A DNA stretch of 64,000 nt from Asterias rubens. Taxonomy: Eukaryota; Echinodermata; Asteroidea; Forcipulatida; Asteriidae. The position numbers and the translations under genes were made by a program. Numbering within the stretch: the stretch's first letter is position 1; each line of letters starts with the position of its first letter. Below are positions 45,612 to 56,681 of this stretch, one piece after another. The stretch is from the NCBI RefSeq assembly GCF_902459465.1, contig NC_047082.1, positions 11,530,545 through 11,594,544 on the forward strand, in the 5' to 3' direction. The notes below the pieces were generated by a model. The model searched no databases, was not told the origin of the DNA, and was given only the letters and a program-made list of their open reading frames with translations.

Positions 45612-46163
45612 AACAAACAAACAAAAACAAAACATGTTTAGCGTCCCCGCCTGCTTCCTTTTTATAGGCCGCCTCCTTTTTTCCCAAAAGAGACAGCGCT
45701 TAAGATTTTGTTGCCATTAAATATGACTGTAGCACTGCAGTGTAATTTCTTATCATCACACCCTCTGCTTTTTCCTCATCAATGAAAACAAACCTAACAA
45801 ACAAACAAACAAACACAAAACATGTTTAGCGTCCCCGCCCGCTTCCTTTTTATAGGCCGCCTCCTTTTTTTCCAAAAGGGACGGCGCTTAAGATTTTGGT
45901 GCCATTAAATATCACTGTAGCACTGCAGTTGTCATTTCTCATTATCACACCCTCTGCTTTTTCCTCATCAATGAAAACAAACCTAACAAACAAACAAACA
46001 AAAACAAAACATGTTTAGCGTCCCCGCCCGCTTCCTTTTTATAGGCCGCCTCCTTTTTTTCCAAAAGGGACGGCGCTTAAGATTTTGGTGCCATTAAATA
46101 TCACTGTAGCACTGCAGTGTCATTTTGTATCATCACACCCTCTGCTTTTTCCTCATCAATGAA
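45612..46163. repeat. Tandem repeat, unit 188-189 bp, about 2.9 copies
   Basis: Units start at 45631, 45819 and 46008 (AACATGTTTAGCGTCCCCGC). Each contains 'tataggccgcctcctttttt' and 'ccctctgctttttcctcatcaatgaaa', and they are joined by (AAAC)n linkers. A C-run and A-rich tract (about 45556-45610) precede the array. Confidence 0.9.
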
Positions 46164-47020
46164 ACAGGAAACAAATCACTTAATACACAGACTGCTAACC
46201 CGTGTGAATGTGTTTTCTTTCATGTTCTCAGGAGATAGTGTACAACTAGCTGACAGAAAGCCAGCGTCTGTATGAATGCATGACAATAAAATGGCTAATG
46301 CAGCACTCTGGGATTATTTCTAGATGAATGGATTACAAAGATTGACTCATCCTATACAGTTATTGTGGTATCCTGATGCTGGAAGTGGCTGCAGTTCTAC
46401 ACTAGATCTATACCTAATATACAGGTATGCCATGGTGTTATTTTTATTTCTTTTAAGAACATGTTTTAAAAAGGCAATCTTGAACCAGCTGTGTTTGTGT
46501 GCATTTTAACGCTACATCATACAATGTACATGTACGTCATGTGGACATGAGAACGAAAGGTTCACATAAATGTAGGGACTTAAAACACTATGTAGACCTG
46601 TACATCCCCACACTCACATGACTCAATACACAATGTAATAACAGCGGTGAAGAATGGATTTTCCTTAAGTGTACAGAATGGTAGACCACTCTAGTAAATT
46701 TGACTTTGATCAACCCTAAGTCAGTGTTTGTTTTTTTAAAACTTACCTTTGGTTATTATTGACTTGTTTCAGCCACATTGTGAATACTTAACCCCAATGT
46801 ACTTGTTTTCAAATCCCTTGGGGTCACATAGACCTTTTCGTAAATACTGGGGCGTAAAGCTTGGAATTAGGTAAATTGTTGGCCAGCTGGTGATCAAATT
46901 TGATCCATAGGTCTGTGTATATTGATGCAAGACTAACTGACATTTGTCCAGCGAACCACTGTTCAGGGAGAATGCTTCTCATAACAAGTCACTTTTACCA
47001 TCTCCTTTTTTATCTCTCAG
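46164..47020. other. Upstream region of the FAM110-like gene
   Basis: Presumed intron and 5' flank of the FAM110-like gene. The acceptor TTTTTTATCTCTCAG ends at 47020. I could not identify the non-coding upstream exon. The in-frame ATG at 46900 precedes this acceptor and is probably intronic. Confidence 0.5.
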
Positions 47021-47031
47021 AAAAAATCAGA

Positions 47032-50000
47032 ATGGCTGTAACATCTAAGGTGTCTGCGACCACAAGTTTCCCTCTCCGCATTCTCAACGCAGGACCCAGT
47101 TTCATCCGAGAAGCGCCCACAAAGGATCATCACAAACTAGGGCATAAATCGGCCATGGAGCGATTGGCTGAGAGCCGTGCCAAGTTTGTTCGAACGGGAA
47201 GCGGTGAGGAGTTGGACGACGCCAAAGGAAACGAGAACAGAACGAAGCCAACAGAAATTAGAACGTCTCGTGTTACCGCCAGTCAAGAAAGCCATGTATT
47301 CAAAGCAGTGCCATATTATGTCTGTGGAGATGACGGTGACAGAGGTCCACATCTGCCAAAGAAAACTTGTCCCCCTCCCCCTGTTCCTGACAAATCAGAT
47401 GTAAGGAAACCGGAAGTATCAGCGTTAAGGAAAGGAAGCAGAGATCGAACGCTTGAGATTGTTGCAGCCTCTTTAGCGCTCAGCGAGAAGAACAACAGCT
47501 CCTCGGACGACGACGTTCTTAATCCCTCTCCGAATCATCTTCTCGTCTCGTCCGCTTCAGCCTCCCCGCAGAGCCCCAGAGAAGCTTCAAGTGTAGGTAG
47601 TCGTGTCCGAAAGTTAAAGGCGCAGTTTCAAGCGATCGGCTCTGCGGAGAGTGAGAGCGACACAAGTCAGGGTAGAAAAACGCCAACGGAAAAATCGGGG
47701 AGCTCGCCGAAATCATTCCACTCATGGAAAGGCGGTAGAGAAACAGATCATACAACAATCAGAAACTCAAGAAAACCTCAGTTAAGTCTTAAATCAACAG
47801 AACCAGTCAAAAACGGCCAAGAAGAGGTTGCTCACCCTCCGGCAAGAAGGTCCTCTTCAAGTGAAGACAAGAGTCATCTTAGTGAAAGACAAGTAACTGC
47901 GGAACCTAAAACAAACCATCAAACTGACCTGACAAGACGACAGATTGAACGCTTCAAAGCACAGCATGCCATGAAGGAGGGCTGTCAAAAACGCAAGGTC
48001 AATAAGATTGTCCTCAAGCCCCGGAGTCGGGTCTCAGAGAGATTGGAGCGAAGCTTAGCCGCAATTGAGCCAACTTATAAGATGTCATCAATAACAGTTA
48101 ATGAAAGAGCGCCCACATCCACTGATGAAACTGATCACTGTCACCCCATATTACATCTTGAAAAGCACTCTCTTGGTAGTAATGCAAATCCCAGACATAA
48201 ACACTCTCAAGAAATTGTTGCCGGAAATTGCAAGACTCAGAAGACGCTCCATGCCAACAATCATGAGGTGACTGAAGCGATGAAGTCTGACGAGCTAGCC
48301 AGATTGATGGAAAGCATGGAACATAAATCAACTGAGCCCTCCTCTGACACCAAACCATCTGGTTCAAGACATCCCATCCAACATGTTAGAGAGAGGGTCT
48401 CCAAGATGAGGCTAGAATCAGACGATCCGAAAGAATCTTCCTCCACCATGGATGTCAACCACCGAAGAGCAAAATCAGATCTAGATCGCAGCAATCTCGC
48501 GAGAAGTTCATCGGAGACAAAGCCAAATCGGGTCAGACACTTAAGTCACGACGATCAGCTGAGGCCAGAACAGGACTTCCCTCATCAACAGCAAAAAAGA
48601 AAAGTCTCGGCACCGTCGGTTTCCCATCAACGTGTCAAATCCAGTCCAGACACCCTTGAGAATTTTCAAAAGAAATCCTGGGGGCCCATCAATTTCAATC
48701 AGAACCAAGAGTGGGTCACAAAGAGCGACCGAATCACTGGCCGAGAACTAAGAGCTTCATCGACAGTTGTACAGACTCCGAGGACACACGAGCCGAATAA
48801 GAATTTGCCAAGACAACTGTTTTCACAAGAAACAGGAATGCATGAACACGCAAAAACGACAGTTAAGAGTTTTCTCTCTGGGGTAATGAGCAGCCCGATG
48901 CATCTACAGAATGCCAACGATAAGAATTCTAAAACGGACAACGAGCCTGTTGTGATTGAGGATGGTAATGGAAACCAAATTGGTACGGAAACTTCACAGG
49001 GGTTCAGAGGTACATTCAGTCCAACCAGGCCAACAACTACAGGCAGCAAAAATTTAAACTTAAACCTTAACAATCTGGTGGAGAACGAAAAGAACACTGT
49101 TGAAGTTTCGTCACAGGTAGCTTCATCTAGAGATGTTGAACTGACTTTAATGACTAGTCAGGAACACCCGTATAAGCAGATCAAATTTGTTGCCCAGGAA
49201 CCAGTGTCTAATGTGAATGAACATAGAGGAGTCAGGTATCCAGATAAGACTAAGCTACGCCACGTTGATCTTGTTGAAAAACAAAGACATGAGGAGTGCG
49301 GTCGAAATTCTAAGTTTGGTCAGAAGGCGGATGTTCCACCATTCAAACACAGCAGAAACGTCGAACCCCGTCATGGTGACAATGAGACAAGTACGAAAGC
49401 TGCGGAACCAAGAGCCAAGAAGATTTCTCTTGCGGACTTGCTCAGTAAAGATAATTCGCAAGGAGTGGCAGAAGTTAGTCAGACAAAGGGGACGGAAGTC
49501 AGAAGAGGTGCAACCGAATACAAGCGGCACCGACTTCCGTCCAGATCCGATAGAAGTCACGGTGACAATTCAGAGACAGACAGCGACGAAGAGCTGCAAA
49601 GGAGTAAAGTCTTGCGCGTCCGCAAGACTCGCGCTGACAGTAAGAAGCAGGATAAATCATTGCAGAATTTGCTCTCAAGGATAATAAACCCCGAAGACGA
49701 TTTAAACACTCTCAAAAGAGGACAGAAAATCTCGGATCTTAAGAAGTCAGAGCAGGAAGCAACTCAGCAGTCCAAGAGAGATGATAACACTGCAGATATG
49801 TCGCATAGCAAACCCTTGTTAGTTAACGTCGCTGGATCATCAGTTCCATGTAGGTACCAGGCAACTAACCTCACCAGACCTTTACTTAATTTGAATATCG
49901 CAACTAAAAGCAAATGCAAAGATGCCTTCGTTTCCCCGCCTGCGTCTTTGACCTCCCCTACCAGACGAGACATGCTTCGCCGCCGTTCCAAATCGGATCT

Positions 50001-50346
50001 TGGGATGAGTCCGAGATGCTCCATCTCAAGTGCTCATTCCGAGGTGGAATATTTCTTCAATCAGATGGGGATGAACGACAGCTTCTTCCAGGGACCCCTC
50101 TCCCCGTTACACTACAGCGACGAGGACGACGTGTTCCACAACATGCACGAGTACAAGCACGACCGGGCTGGCTCCTTCAGTACGGAGGACTCGGATAACA
50201 TTTCTCGGGGGAGTAATGTCAGCAACGAGGGTTTGCATCTTGCCAAGAAGCTCCCGGATACGTCGTCGTCGATCATCACCAAGAACGCCCGTGTCATCAA
50301 GTGGTTGTGTCAAATGAGGAAGGCTCGTGCATCCAGCATCTCCTGA
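47032..50346 (+). CDS. FAM110: FAM110-like protein, 1104 aa, coding region in one exon
   Basis: The N-terminal block P-L-R-I-L-N-A-G-P-S-F (14-24) followed by S-A-M-E-R-L-A-E-S-R-A-K-F-V (40-53) matches the FAM110 N-terminal domain. The C-terminal block has R-R-R-S-K-S-D-L (983-990), E-Y-F-F-N-Q-M-G (about 1005-1012) and N-A-R-V-I-K-W-L (1085-1092), matching the FAM110 C-terminal domain. Vertebrate FAM110A/B/C are about 300-370 aa and act at centrosomes and spindle poles (FAM110A interacts with CSPP1). Here about 900 Ser/Lys/Glu-rich, probably disordered residues separate the blocks. Within them are a second R-R-A-K-S-D-L near 478-484 and two similar L-x-x-L-L-S segments near 796-808 and 874-884. 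I chose ATG 47032 (A at -3, G at +4), 11 nt after a strong acceptor, because the conserved block starts there. The in-frame extension to 46900 lies upstream of the acceptor. Confidence 0.9.
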   Translation: MAVTSKVSATTSFPLRILNAGPSFIREAPTKDHHKLGHKSAMERLAESRAKFVRTGSGEELDDAKGNENRTKPTEIRTSRVTASQESHVFKAVPYYVCGDDGDRGPHLPKKTCPPPPVPDKSDVRKPEVSALRKGSRDRTLEIVAASLALSEKNNSSSDDDVLNPSPNHLLVSSASASPQSPREASSVGSRVRKLKAQFQAIGSAESESDTSQGRKTPTEKSGSSPKSFHSWKGGRETDHTTIRNSRKPQLSLKSTEPVKNGQEEVAHPPARRSSSSEDKSHLSERQVTAEPKTNHQTDLTRRQIERFKAQHAMKEGCQKRKVNKIVLKPRSRVSERLERSLAAIEPTYKMSSITVNERAPTSTDETDHCHPILHLEKHSLGSNANPRHKHSQEIVAGNCKTQKTLHANNHEVTEAMKSDELARLMESMEHKSTEPSSDTKPSGSRHPIQHVRERVSKMRLESDDPKESSSTMDVNHRRAKSDLDRSNLARSSSETKPNRVRHLSHDDQLRPEQDFPHQQQKRKVSAPSVSHQRVKSSPDTLENFQKKSWGPINFNQNQEWVTKSDRITGRELRASSTVVQTPRTHEPNKNLPRQLFSQETGMHEHAKTTVKSFLSGVMSSPMHLQNANDKNSKTDNEPVVIEDGNGNQIGTETSQGFRGTFSPTRPTTTGSKNLNLNLNNLVENEKNTVEVSSQVASSRDVELTLMTSQEHPYKQIKFVAQEPVSNVNEHRGVRYPDKTKLRHVDLVEKQRHEECGRNSKFGQKADVPPFKHSRNVEPRHGDNETSTKAAEPRAKKISLADLLSKDNSQGVAEVSQTKGTEVRRGATEYKRHRLPSRSDRSHGDNSETDSDEELQRSKVLRVRKTRADSKKQDKSLQNLLSRIINPEDDLNTLKRGQKISDLKKSEQEATQQSKRDDNTADMSHSKPLLVNVAGSSVPCRYQATNLTRPLLNLNIATKSKCKDAFVSPPASLTSPTRRDMLRRRSKSDLGMSPRCSISSAHSEVEYFFNQMGMNDSFFQGPLSPLHYSDEDDVFHNMHEYKHDRAGSFSTEDSDNISRGSNVSNEGLHLAKKLPDTSSSIITKNARVIKWLCQMRKARASSIS

Positions 50347-51057
50347 TCGCAGATGATGTAAGTCTGTTATCATTTCTAGATTGTAGAGACACTATTTATT
50401 AGGTTTTTTCAAAGCAAAGTCTCCTCATGAACATAATTAACTAGCAATAATATAGAGGTAATAAGTAGTGAGGCGTCTTGTAAAAGTGCTGGAATGTTTT
50501 TTTTTTAACACCCAGGTATATTGAGCAAAAATTACATCATGCATAGCGCAAAGTGTAATTTAGTGTAATTGAATCTGTAAAGTCAAATATCAATAGTATC
50601 GGTGTACAATGAACTTATACATAATACTACATGTACGTACACTGTACATTTACTATGTACACTGTACAGGAGTACAGTGTGTAGAATTGTGGAACTAAAA
50701 AAGTCATTAGATTAGATAGACTTTACCACTGGGCCGCTATTTACAGTGACAGGCCTACAGCTTGTATTTTAAACATGATTGAGGTAAGAATGGATGCTGA
50801 AATTTGTTGACGTTGCACAGAAATATTGACATCATTGATGAAGAATTTGAACAACAGGAGTTCAATGGCATTAGTCATTTTATACCACCAGTACATTTGC
50901 AGTGCTACATGTACATGTTGCATGTACGTATCGATAGTCTATAAATCATAGTTTGCCATTTTGCAAATTATGCAATTTTGTCTATGTTGAAAACACAGTG
51001 CCCCAAAACAGTGATATTTTTGTTGACATTTTTACTAACAAACTTTGATAAAATAAA
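50347..51057 (+). other. Probable 3' UTR of the FAM110-like gene
   Basis: Follows the TGA stop without a recognisable splice structure. Contains a cluster of TGTACA/TACATGTA-type palindromes (about 50610-50690, 50905-50935). Ends at the first AATAAA that I find. Confidence 0.5.
51052..51057 (+). terminator. Candidate poly(A) signal of the FAM110-like gene
   Basis: AATAAA about 700 nt past the stop codon. Confidence 0.5.
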
Positions 51058-51211
51058 TGAACAATATAGCAATGTCTGGGCCTTTTTTTTGGTCCCTAAA
51101 GAAGGGTAAAAATGTCAAGCTGTCAAATTTGAAAACAACCAACCGAGTCAATTGGTTGTTTTTAAATTCAACTGAAGAAGATACATTTTCTATGATGGTG
51201 GGATGAGGAAT

Positions 51212-51600
51212 TTAAAGACAGTGGACACTATTGGTAATTGTCAAAGACCATACTTCTCACTTGGTGTACCTTATTATATACATGAAATAACAAACCTGTG
51301 CAAATTTGAGCTCAATCGGTCTACGAAGTTGCGAGATAATAATGAAAGAAAAAACACCCTTGTCACATGAAGTTGTGTACACGTTTAGATGGTTGATTTC
51401 GAGACCTCAAGTTCTAAACTTGAGGTCTCGAAATCAAATTCATGGAACATTACTTCTTTTTCGAAAACTTTGTCATTTCAGAGGGAGCCGTTTCTCACAA
51501 TGTTTTATACCATCAAACTCTCCCCATTACTTGTAATCAAGAAAGGTTTTATGCCAATAATTACTTTGAGTAATTACCAAAAGTGTCCGCTGCCTTTTAA
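51212..51600 (-). repeat. MITE family A copy
   Basis: TTAA both sides. The hairpin arms GATTTCGAGACCTCAAGTT and AACTTGAGGTCTCGAAATC (about 51396-51437) are perfectly complementary. Confidence 0.9.
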
Positions 51601-51744
51601 TGAAAATGTATTCCATATAATCTCTCATGAAGCAGGAAGGAATCAATTTAAAAAAAACAAGATTTGGTGTACAATATGAAAACATCAATCTCACTCTCAG
51701 TGTTTTTTTTTCGTGTTCAAGAACATACTTTGTAGAAAAACACT

Positions 51745-52130
51745 TTAAAGGCAGTGGACACTATTGGTAATTACTCAAAATAATTATTAGCATAAAACCT
51801 TCCTTGATTACGAGTAATGGGGAGAGGTTGATGGTATAAAACATTGTGAGAAACAGCTCCCTCTGAAGTGACGTAGTTTTCGAGAAAGAAGTTATTTTCC
51901 ACTAATTTGATTTCGAGACCTCATGTTTAGAACTTGAGGTCTCGAAATCAAGCATCAGAAAGCACACAACTTCGTGTGACAAGGGTGTTTTTTCTTTCAT
52001 TATTATCTCGCAAATTCGATGACCGATTGAGCTCCATTTTTCACAGGTTTGTTATTTTATGCATATGTTGAGATACACCAACTGTGAAGGCTAGTCTTTG
52101 ACAATTACCAATAGTGTCCACTGCCTTTAA
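51745..52130 (+). repeat. MITE family A copy
   Basis: TTAA both sides, near consensus. Only about 145 bp from the previous, oppositely oriented copy, so the pair could fold back on itself in a transcript. Confidence 0.9.
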
Positions 52131-52339
52131 TTTTCTTTTTAGTCAATTGGGAGGTTTACTGACCCAAACTTAATACCTTTGGCATTTGTCACAATACACA
52201 CTGTGCAGCTTTGGAAGTCCTGTAACATCTGAGTCATGTGGTATTGGTAATGCCATTCATGCCATTATGACAGAATTCTATTGTTTATGTCACCTTGCAC
52301 TTCTGGAAATTGTTTCATACATACTTTCATACATTGTAT

Positions 52340-52388
52340 TTATAGGCACTGGACACCTCTGGTTGTTGTCAAAGACCAGTCTTCTCAC
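52340..52388 (-). repeat. MITE family A fragment
   Basis: About 49 bp of a family A right end (GGCACTGGACACC, 'gtcaaagaccagtcttctcac'), cut off by element H. Confidence 0.7.
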
Positions 52389-52595
52389 TATAGACGATGT
52401 GACCTATGTTTACATCCAAACCGCCCTCTGCTGACAAAACACTACGTGATGTTTCGCCGGGCAAAGAGTTGCGTAGTCATAGTAAGATTGCGTACACTTT
52501 CTCGCTGGCTGCCAAAACACAAAGGTTTTGCCCGGCGGCATGCGCGCGATTCATGTTATGGTTTTCGTGTGACGTCAGAGGTCACATCGTCTATA
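52389..52595. repeat. Element H, 207-bp MITE
   Basis: Perfect 17-bp terminal inverted repeats TATAGACGATGTGACCT / AGGTCACATCGTCTATA, longer if mismatches are allowed. More GC-rich than its surroundings (CpG present). Flanking CAC on both sides may be a short target duplication. Confidence 0.85.
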
Positions 52596-52616
52596 CACAA
52601 TTTTGCCAACAGCCTA

Positions 52617-52768
52617 AAGGCCGGTTTACATGGATTATAGTCGGTCGCGCAATGGTCGCGCGATGGTCGTGCGATGGAAATCTTGCGCGCGATCCTAAAA
52701 CCTAAAAACCGTGTCTTTTTATGATTGCGCGTCAAGATTTCCATCGCGCGACCGAGTAAACCGGCCTT
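52617..52768. repeat. Element I, 152-bp foldback MITE
   Basis: Inverted ends AAGGCCGGTTTAC / GTAAACCGGCCTT, then inner inverted GGTCGCGC and 'gatggaaatcttgcgcg' / 'gcgtcaagatttccatc' blocks. Short, CpG-rich, non-coding. Confidence 0.85.
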
Positions 52769-52798
52769 CATGCTCTCGTTCCTCTCTTGTACAGTAGT

Positions 52799-53424
52799 TA
52801 AAGGCACTGTACAAGCTTGGTAAGTGTCAAAAACCAGTCTTCTCACTTGGTGTATCCCATCATAAGCATAAAATAACAAGCCAGTGAAAATTTGGGCTCA
52901 ATTGGTCATCAAAGTTGCGAGAAAATGATGAAAGGAAAAAAACACTTTTGTTGGACGAATTTGTGTGTCAGATAGGAATAAAAGACTTCTAGCTAGAAGT
53001 CTTTTAATATTTTAGTGAGAAATTACCTCTTTCTCAAAAACTATGTTACTTCAGAGGGAGTCGTTTCCCACAATGTTTGTTACTCAATCAACAGCTCTCC
53101 AATGCTTGTTACCAAGTCAGTTTTTAAGTTAATATTTGTTTTGAGTAATTAACAAACGTGTACCTTCCCTTTTTTATAGGCTCCAAGCTTTAAAGTCTTT
53201 TATTCCTATGTGAAAGCACACAAATTCGTCCAACAAGGGTGTTTTTTCGATCATCATTTTCTCGTAACTTCGATGACCGATTGAGCCAAAATTTTCACAG
53301 GCTTGTTATTTTATGCTTATGATGAGATACACCATGGGATGTCCATACATACTCTATGGATACACCAAGTGAGAACACTGGTCTTTGACAATTATCGTAC
53401 TAAACGTGTACCCAGTGCCTTTAA
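52799..53424. repeat. Composite of one family A copy and an inverted half copy
   Basis: 52799 to about 53178 is a full reverse-oriented family A copy (TTAAAGGCACTG ... GTACCTTCCC), and about 53190-53424 is the right half of another in forward orientation, ending TTTAAA. The outer ~200 bp of each side are therefore inverted repeats. The usual hairpin is replaced by the perfect palindrome AAAAGACTTCTAG/CTAGAAGTCTTTT at about 52980-53005. One copy of 'aaagtctttta' recurs at the inner junction (about 53190). Confidence 0.82.
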
Positions 53425-54791
53425 ATTCTACCATGGAGCAATAGTTTATGGCACCATGGTTCCAACATGTACGAAATGTACATTCATAACTTTGGTATGG
53501 TGTGAGCGTATTGTCATTAATTCTGTCATGTCTGTGGGAAGGACCTGTGATGCATCAAACATGCCATTCATATGAGCTGGGAACTCTACCATTAAAACCA
53601 TTGACCCATACATGTAACTGGGAAGCCAGTTATCACAACCGTTGACAAAAATAAACAAATAACCAGACATGCTAGATAGGTGGGGGTCTATTTGTTTCTT
53701 TAAAGCTTAATTCGTAACAGGTTCATGTACATTGTAGAGACGTAATGTTTGAAGCAATATATATAACATAGGCCTACATAAGCAAATGACATATAATTGT
53801 GTTGTAGGCCTATCTTTTGATGTTGTGACTGTTAGGGCTGTGTGCTTTAAAAACTCATTAAAAGCCAAACAACTTTTATGAGCCAAGATTTTTAACATTT
53901 TGTGCAATGCCATTGTGTGACCTTTTATAACCCTTGTAGAGAATCGCAACTGGTTTATCATGTTTATTGGTGAGATGGAGTTAAATTCACACACTCAAAA
54001 CAAAAACTAAAATATTTTGTTGGAATTATTCATGTAATGTACATGTATGTCTGAGGGGGGAGGAGTGGAATACAAAGATTTCAAATGTGTTGCACTCGTA
54101 GTCCACAGGGCAAATTGAGATGTGGCAATTTAGTTAGAAATTGTACACACCATTGTTGAGAAATGGACATGAGTTACACTTGTAATTTTCCCCAATTTAC
54201 AAAAACATAACAAACATACAGCATGTACCGTTAGATGTGCATGCTTTTAAGCCACTGGTGAACCTGATGTCAATACAATACCTACTGTGTAGTATGCAGA
54301 TTTTTATTAATGATATTAAGAAATTAAAGAATGCATTGGTGTACATTTCATAGTTAACACGTACTAAAGTACAAAATTGTGTAAGAAATGAGTGCAAAAT
54401 TAAATCATTTTAGAAACTTCGGAATCCTACAAATTGAACAATTGAAACTTCAACTCAAATACAGAAGGTTGAAACCCTAGTGTTCCTTCTAACAACAACA
54501 AAAAAACACACTTTTAGTTTTAGTTTTGGTTTCAGTAGTAATTTTCCCGTAAGTCTGCGTGCGAAACATGCCTTTTAAAATGATTCTGTGCTTAGATGCA
54601 AGTTATTGTTTCACTATGGAATTATGATTGTCAAAATGGCAACAAACACATTTCATCGTTCTAACAAATAATAAAACAGGCCTTTCCCCTACAGTATCAC
54701 TACATGTAGTTGTGGTTTCAATAGCTACTCATAATGTACAAATTCTACATTACATCTGAAACTTGCCAACATAATCAATGGTCAAGGCTTG
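53425..54791. other. Intergenic DNA, nothing recognised
   Basis: Short open frames without support. No repeat family recognised. Confidence 0.4.
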
Positions 54792-55107
54792 TTAAAGCCA
54801 TTGGACACATTCGGTAAACAGTATTGTCCAAGGCCCACACTTCGTGTATCATAACTTAAAATAACAAATTGTGAAAAATTAGGCTCAGTTGGTCATCGGT
54901 GTTGAGAAAGTAACGGGAAAACCCACCCTTGTTTCTGCACGTTTCGCCGTGTCATGACATGTGTTTAAAATAAATTTGTAATTCTCGATATCGTAAAGCA
55001 TTTCATGGAATAATATTTCAAGGGAAGTCTTTCGTCATTACCTTCTGTAAACCCTGTAAGTTATTTGTAAATCTTTGAACTTTTGTTCCGAAAGTGTGTG
55101 GCTTTAA
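54792..55107 (+). repeat. MITE family D copy 5
   Basis: TTAA both sides. Left end AGCCATTGGACACATTCGGTA, right end CCGAAAGTGTGTGGCT. About 35 bp around the internal ATCGAGAATT hairpin is deleted. Confidence 0.85.
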
Positions 55108-55485
55108 GGCACCCAATGCCATGGTTTGGTTGCCGCCTTCTTGAGAATTTCCCTACAAAAAATATGAAACATTATAGTAGGGGGGTGTACAATAAACATG
55201 TGTACATGATGTACATGAGGCTGGGGGGTTGTACAAAGCAAAATTAAGATTGATCTTTAGATGTGTTTAAATTTTCATTGCCGAGCAAAGTAGGATGTCA
55301 CAATGTATGTACATGTATGTGCACATCTGTACGATACAGACATTGCACATTGCGTAGTCATTAAACATGTTGAAATGAAACTAAAACTATTGCATGGGCT
55401 GAAAAGACAGGGTTGTTGACTTGTGTTTGTTGCCGTTTACTAGAAACTAATCAAACAACTTAGTGTATTACATACATTCACAAGT

Positions 55486-55827
55486 AAGCTTGGGCGATAT
55501 CACGATATTATCGAATATCGCAGTACTAATTTGGAAACGGTTGCGATATCGGATCGATTTGGTTTTAATAGAAATATCGCCGCGATATCGATTAAATATC
55601 GCAATATCGCGATGTATTTCCTAGCTGAGACATCTTGCACCCCATAGGTTTGGAGTAAAACCAGAAGAATAGGTCATTAGAACATGCTATGACTGTCTCT
55701 TCTACAACTTTCACTGGGAGTTTGAAGACTGATGATGTCAAATTTAATTAATCGGGATTATATCGAATATCACGATATATTGTCGGCGATATATCGTGAA
55801 TAAAGTAAATCAATATCGCCCAAGCTT
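55486..55827. mobile_element. 342-bp ATATCG-rich MITE with 10-bp target duplication
   Basis: Perfect 15-bp terminal inverted repeats AAGCTTGGGCGATAT. The element is flanked by ATTCACAAGT at 55476-55485 and again at 55828-55837. Dense internal ATATCG/CGATAT steps, especially in the left and right ~100 bp, make the ends self-complementary. A 10-bp duplication suits Mutator-like elements; hAT elements normally make 8 bp. No coding capacity. Confidence 0.92.
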
Positions 55828-56096
55828 ATTCACAAGTTTGTCTGAGTGCTACATGTGTATACATTGTATTTCATCAGCTTCCTTCATTTTCAGAAAATAC
55901 GAGGAGAGCTACATGTGTAGTAAATTGCTCTCCTTCTTTTTGAGAAGAGCTCTTTGCACGCTTCAGAACCAAACTTGTAGTTGTAGTCTAAAAAATTATA
56001 TGATTATATTTAACATTCATTTTGGTTTTTACCCATACACCGATGTGTGTTAGCACTGTATACTCTGTCCTTACCCAAGTTCTTTGGAGAAAAAAA

Positions 56097-56212
56097 AATC
56101 ACCCCGTAGGCACACTACTCGGGTGGGATTCGAACCAACGACCTTTGCAATTCTAGAGCAGTGTCTTACAAACTAGACCACCGAGATTGCCCGGTAGCTA
56201 GAGGCGGTTCGA
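56097..56212 (-). mobile_element. tRNA-like SINE fragment
   Basis: On the minus strand: GGGCAATCTCGGTGGTCTAG then, 3' of it, TTGGTTCGAATCCCACCCGA, i.e. box A- and box B-like motifs at tRNA spacing. The arms do not make a clean acceptor stem, so I read it as a tRNA-derived SINE head, not a tRNA gene. Confidence 0.65.
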
Positions 56213-56280
56213 ATCTTATATTTTTAGCAGCGGGTACTGCAAATTATAGATGTAAAAATAAAACATCCATACTGCTGTTT

Positions 56281-56681
56281 TTAAAGGCAGTGGACACTAT
56301 AAAATTGGTAATTACTAAAAATATTTATTAGCATAAAACCTTACTTGGTTTTAACAAGTAATGGGGAGAGGTTGGTAGTATAAAACATTGTGAGAAACAG
56401 CTCCCTCTGAAGTGGAGTAGTTTTCGAGAAAGAAGTAATTTTCACAAATTTGATTTTGAGACCTCAGACTCAGATTTAGATTTTGAGGTCTCGAAATCAA
56501 GCATCTGAAAGCACACAACTTCGTGTGAAAAGGGTGGTTTTTCTTTCATTATTATCACGCAACTTCGACGACCAATTGAGTTCAAATTTTCACAGGTTTA
56601 CTCATTTTGTGAATATGTTGAGATACATCAAGTGAGAAGACTGGTCTTTGACAATTACCAAGTAGTGTCCAGTGTCTTTAA
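56281..56681 (+). repeat. MITE family A copy
   Basis: TTAA both sides. Right terminus is of the GTGTCCAGTGTCT type, as in the 29955 copy. The hairpin region has an extra 'cagactcagattt' step. Confidence 0.88.

Noticed and set aside
46900..47031. Upstream in-frame start for the FAM110-like protein
   Set aside because: The 44 extra residues precede a strong splice acceptor at 47020, and the conserved FAM110 start lies just after ATG 47032.
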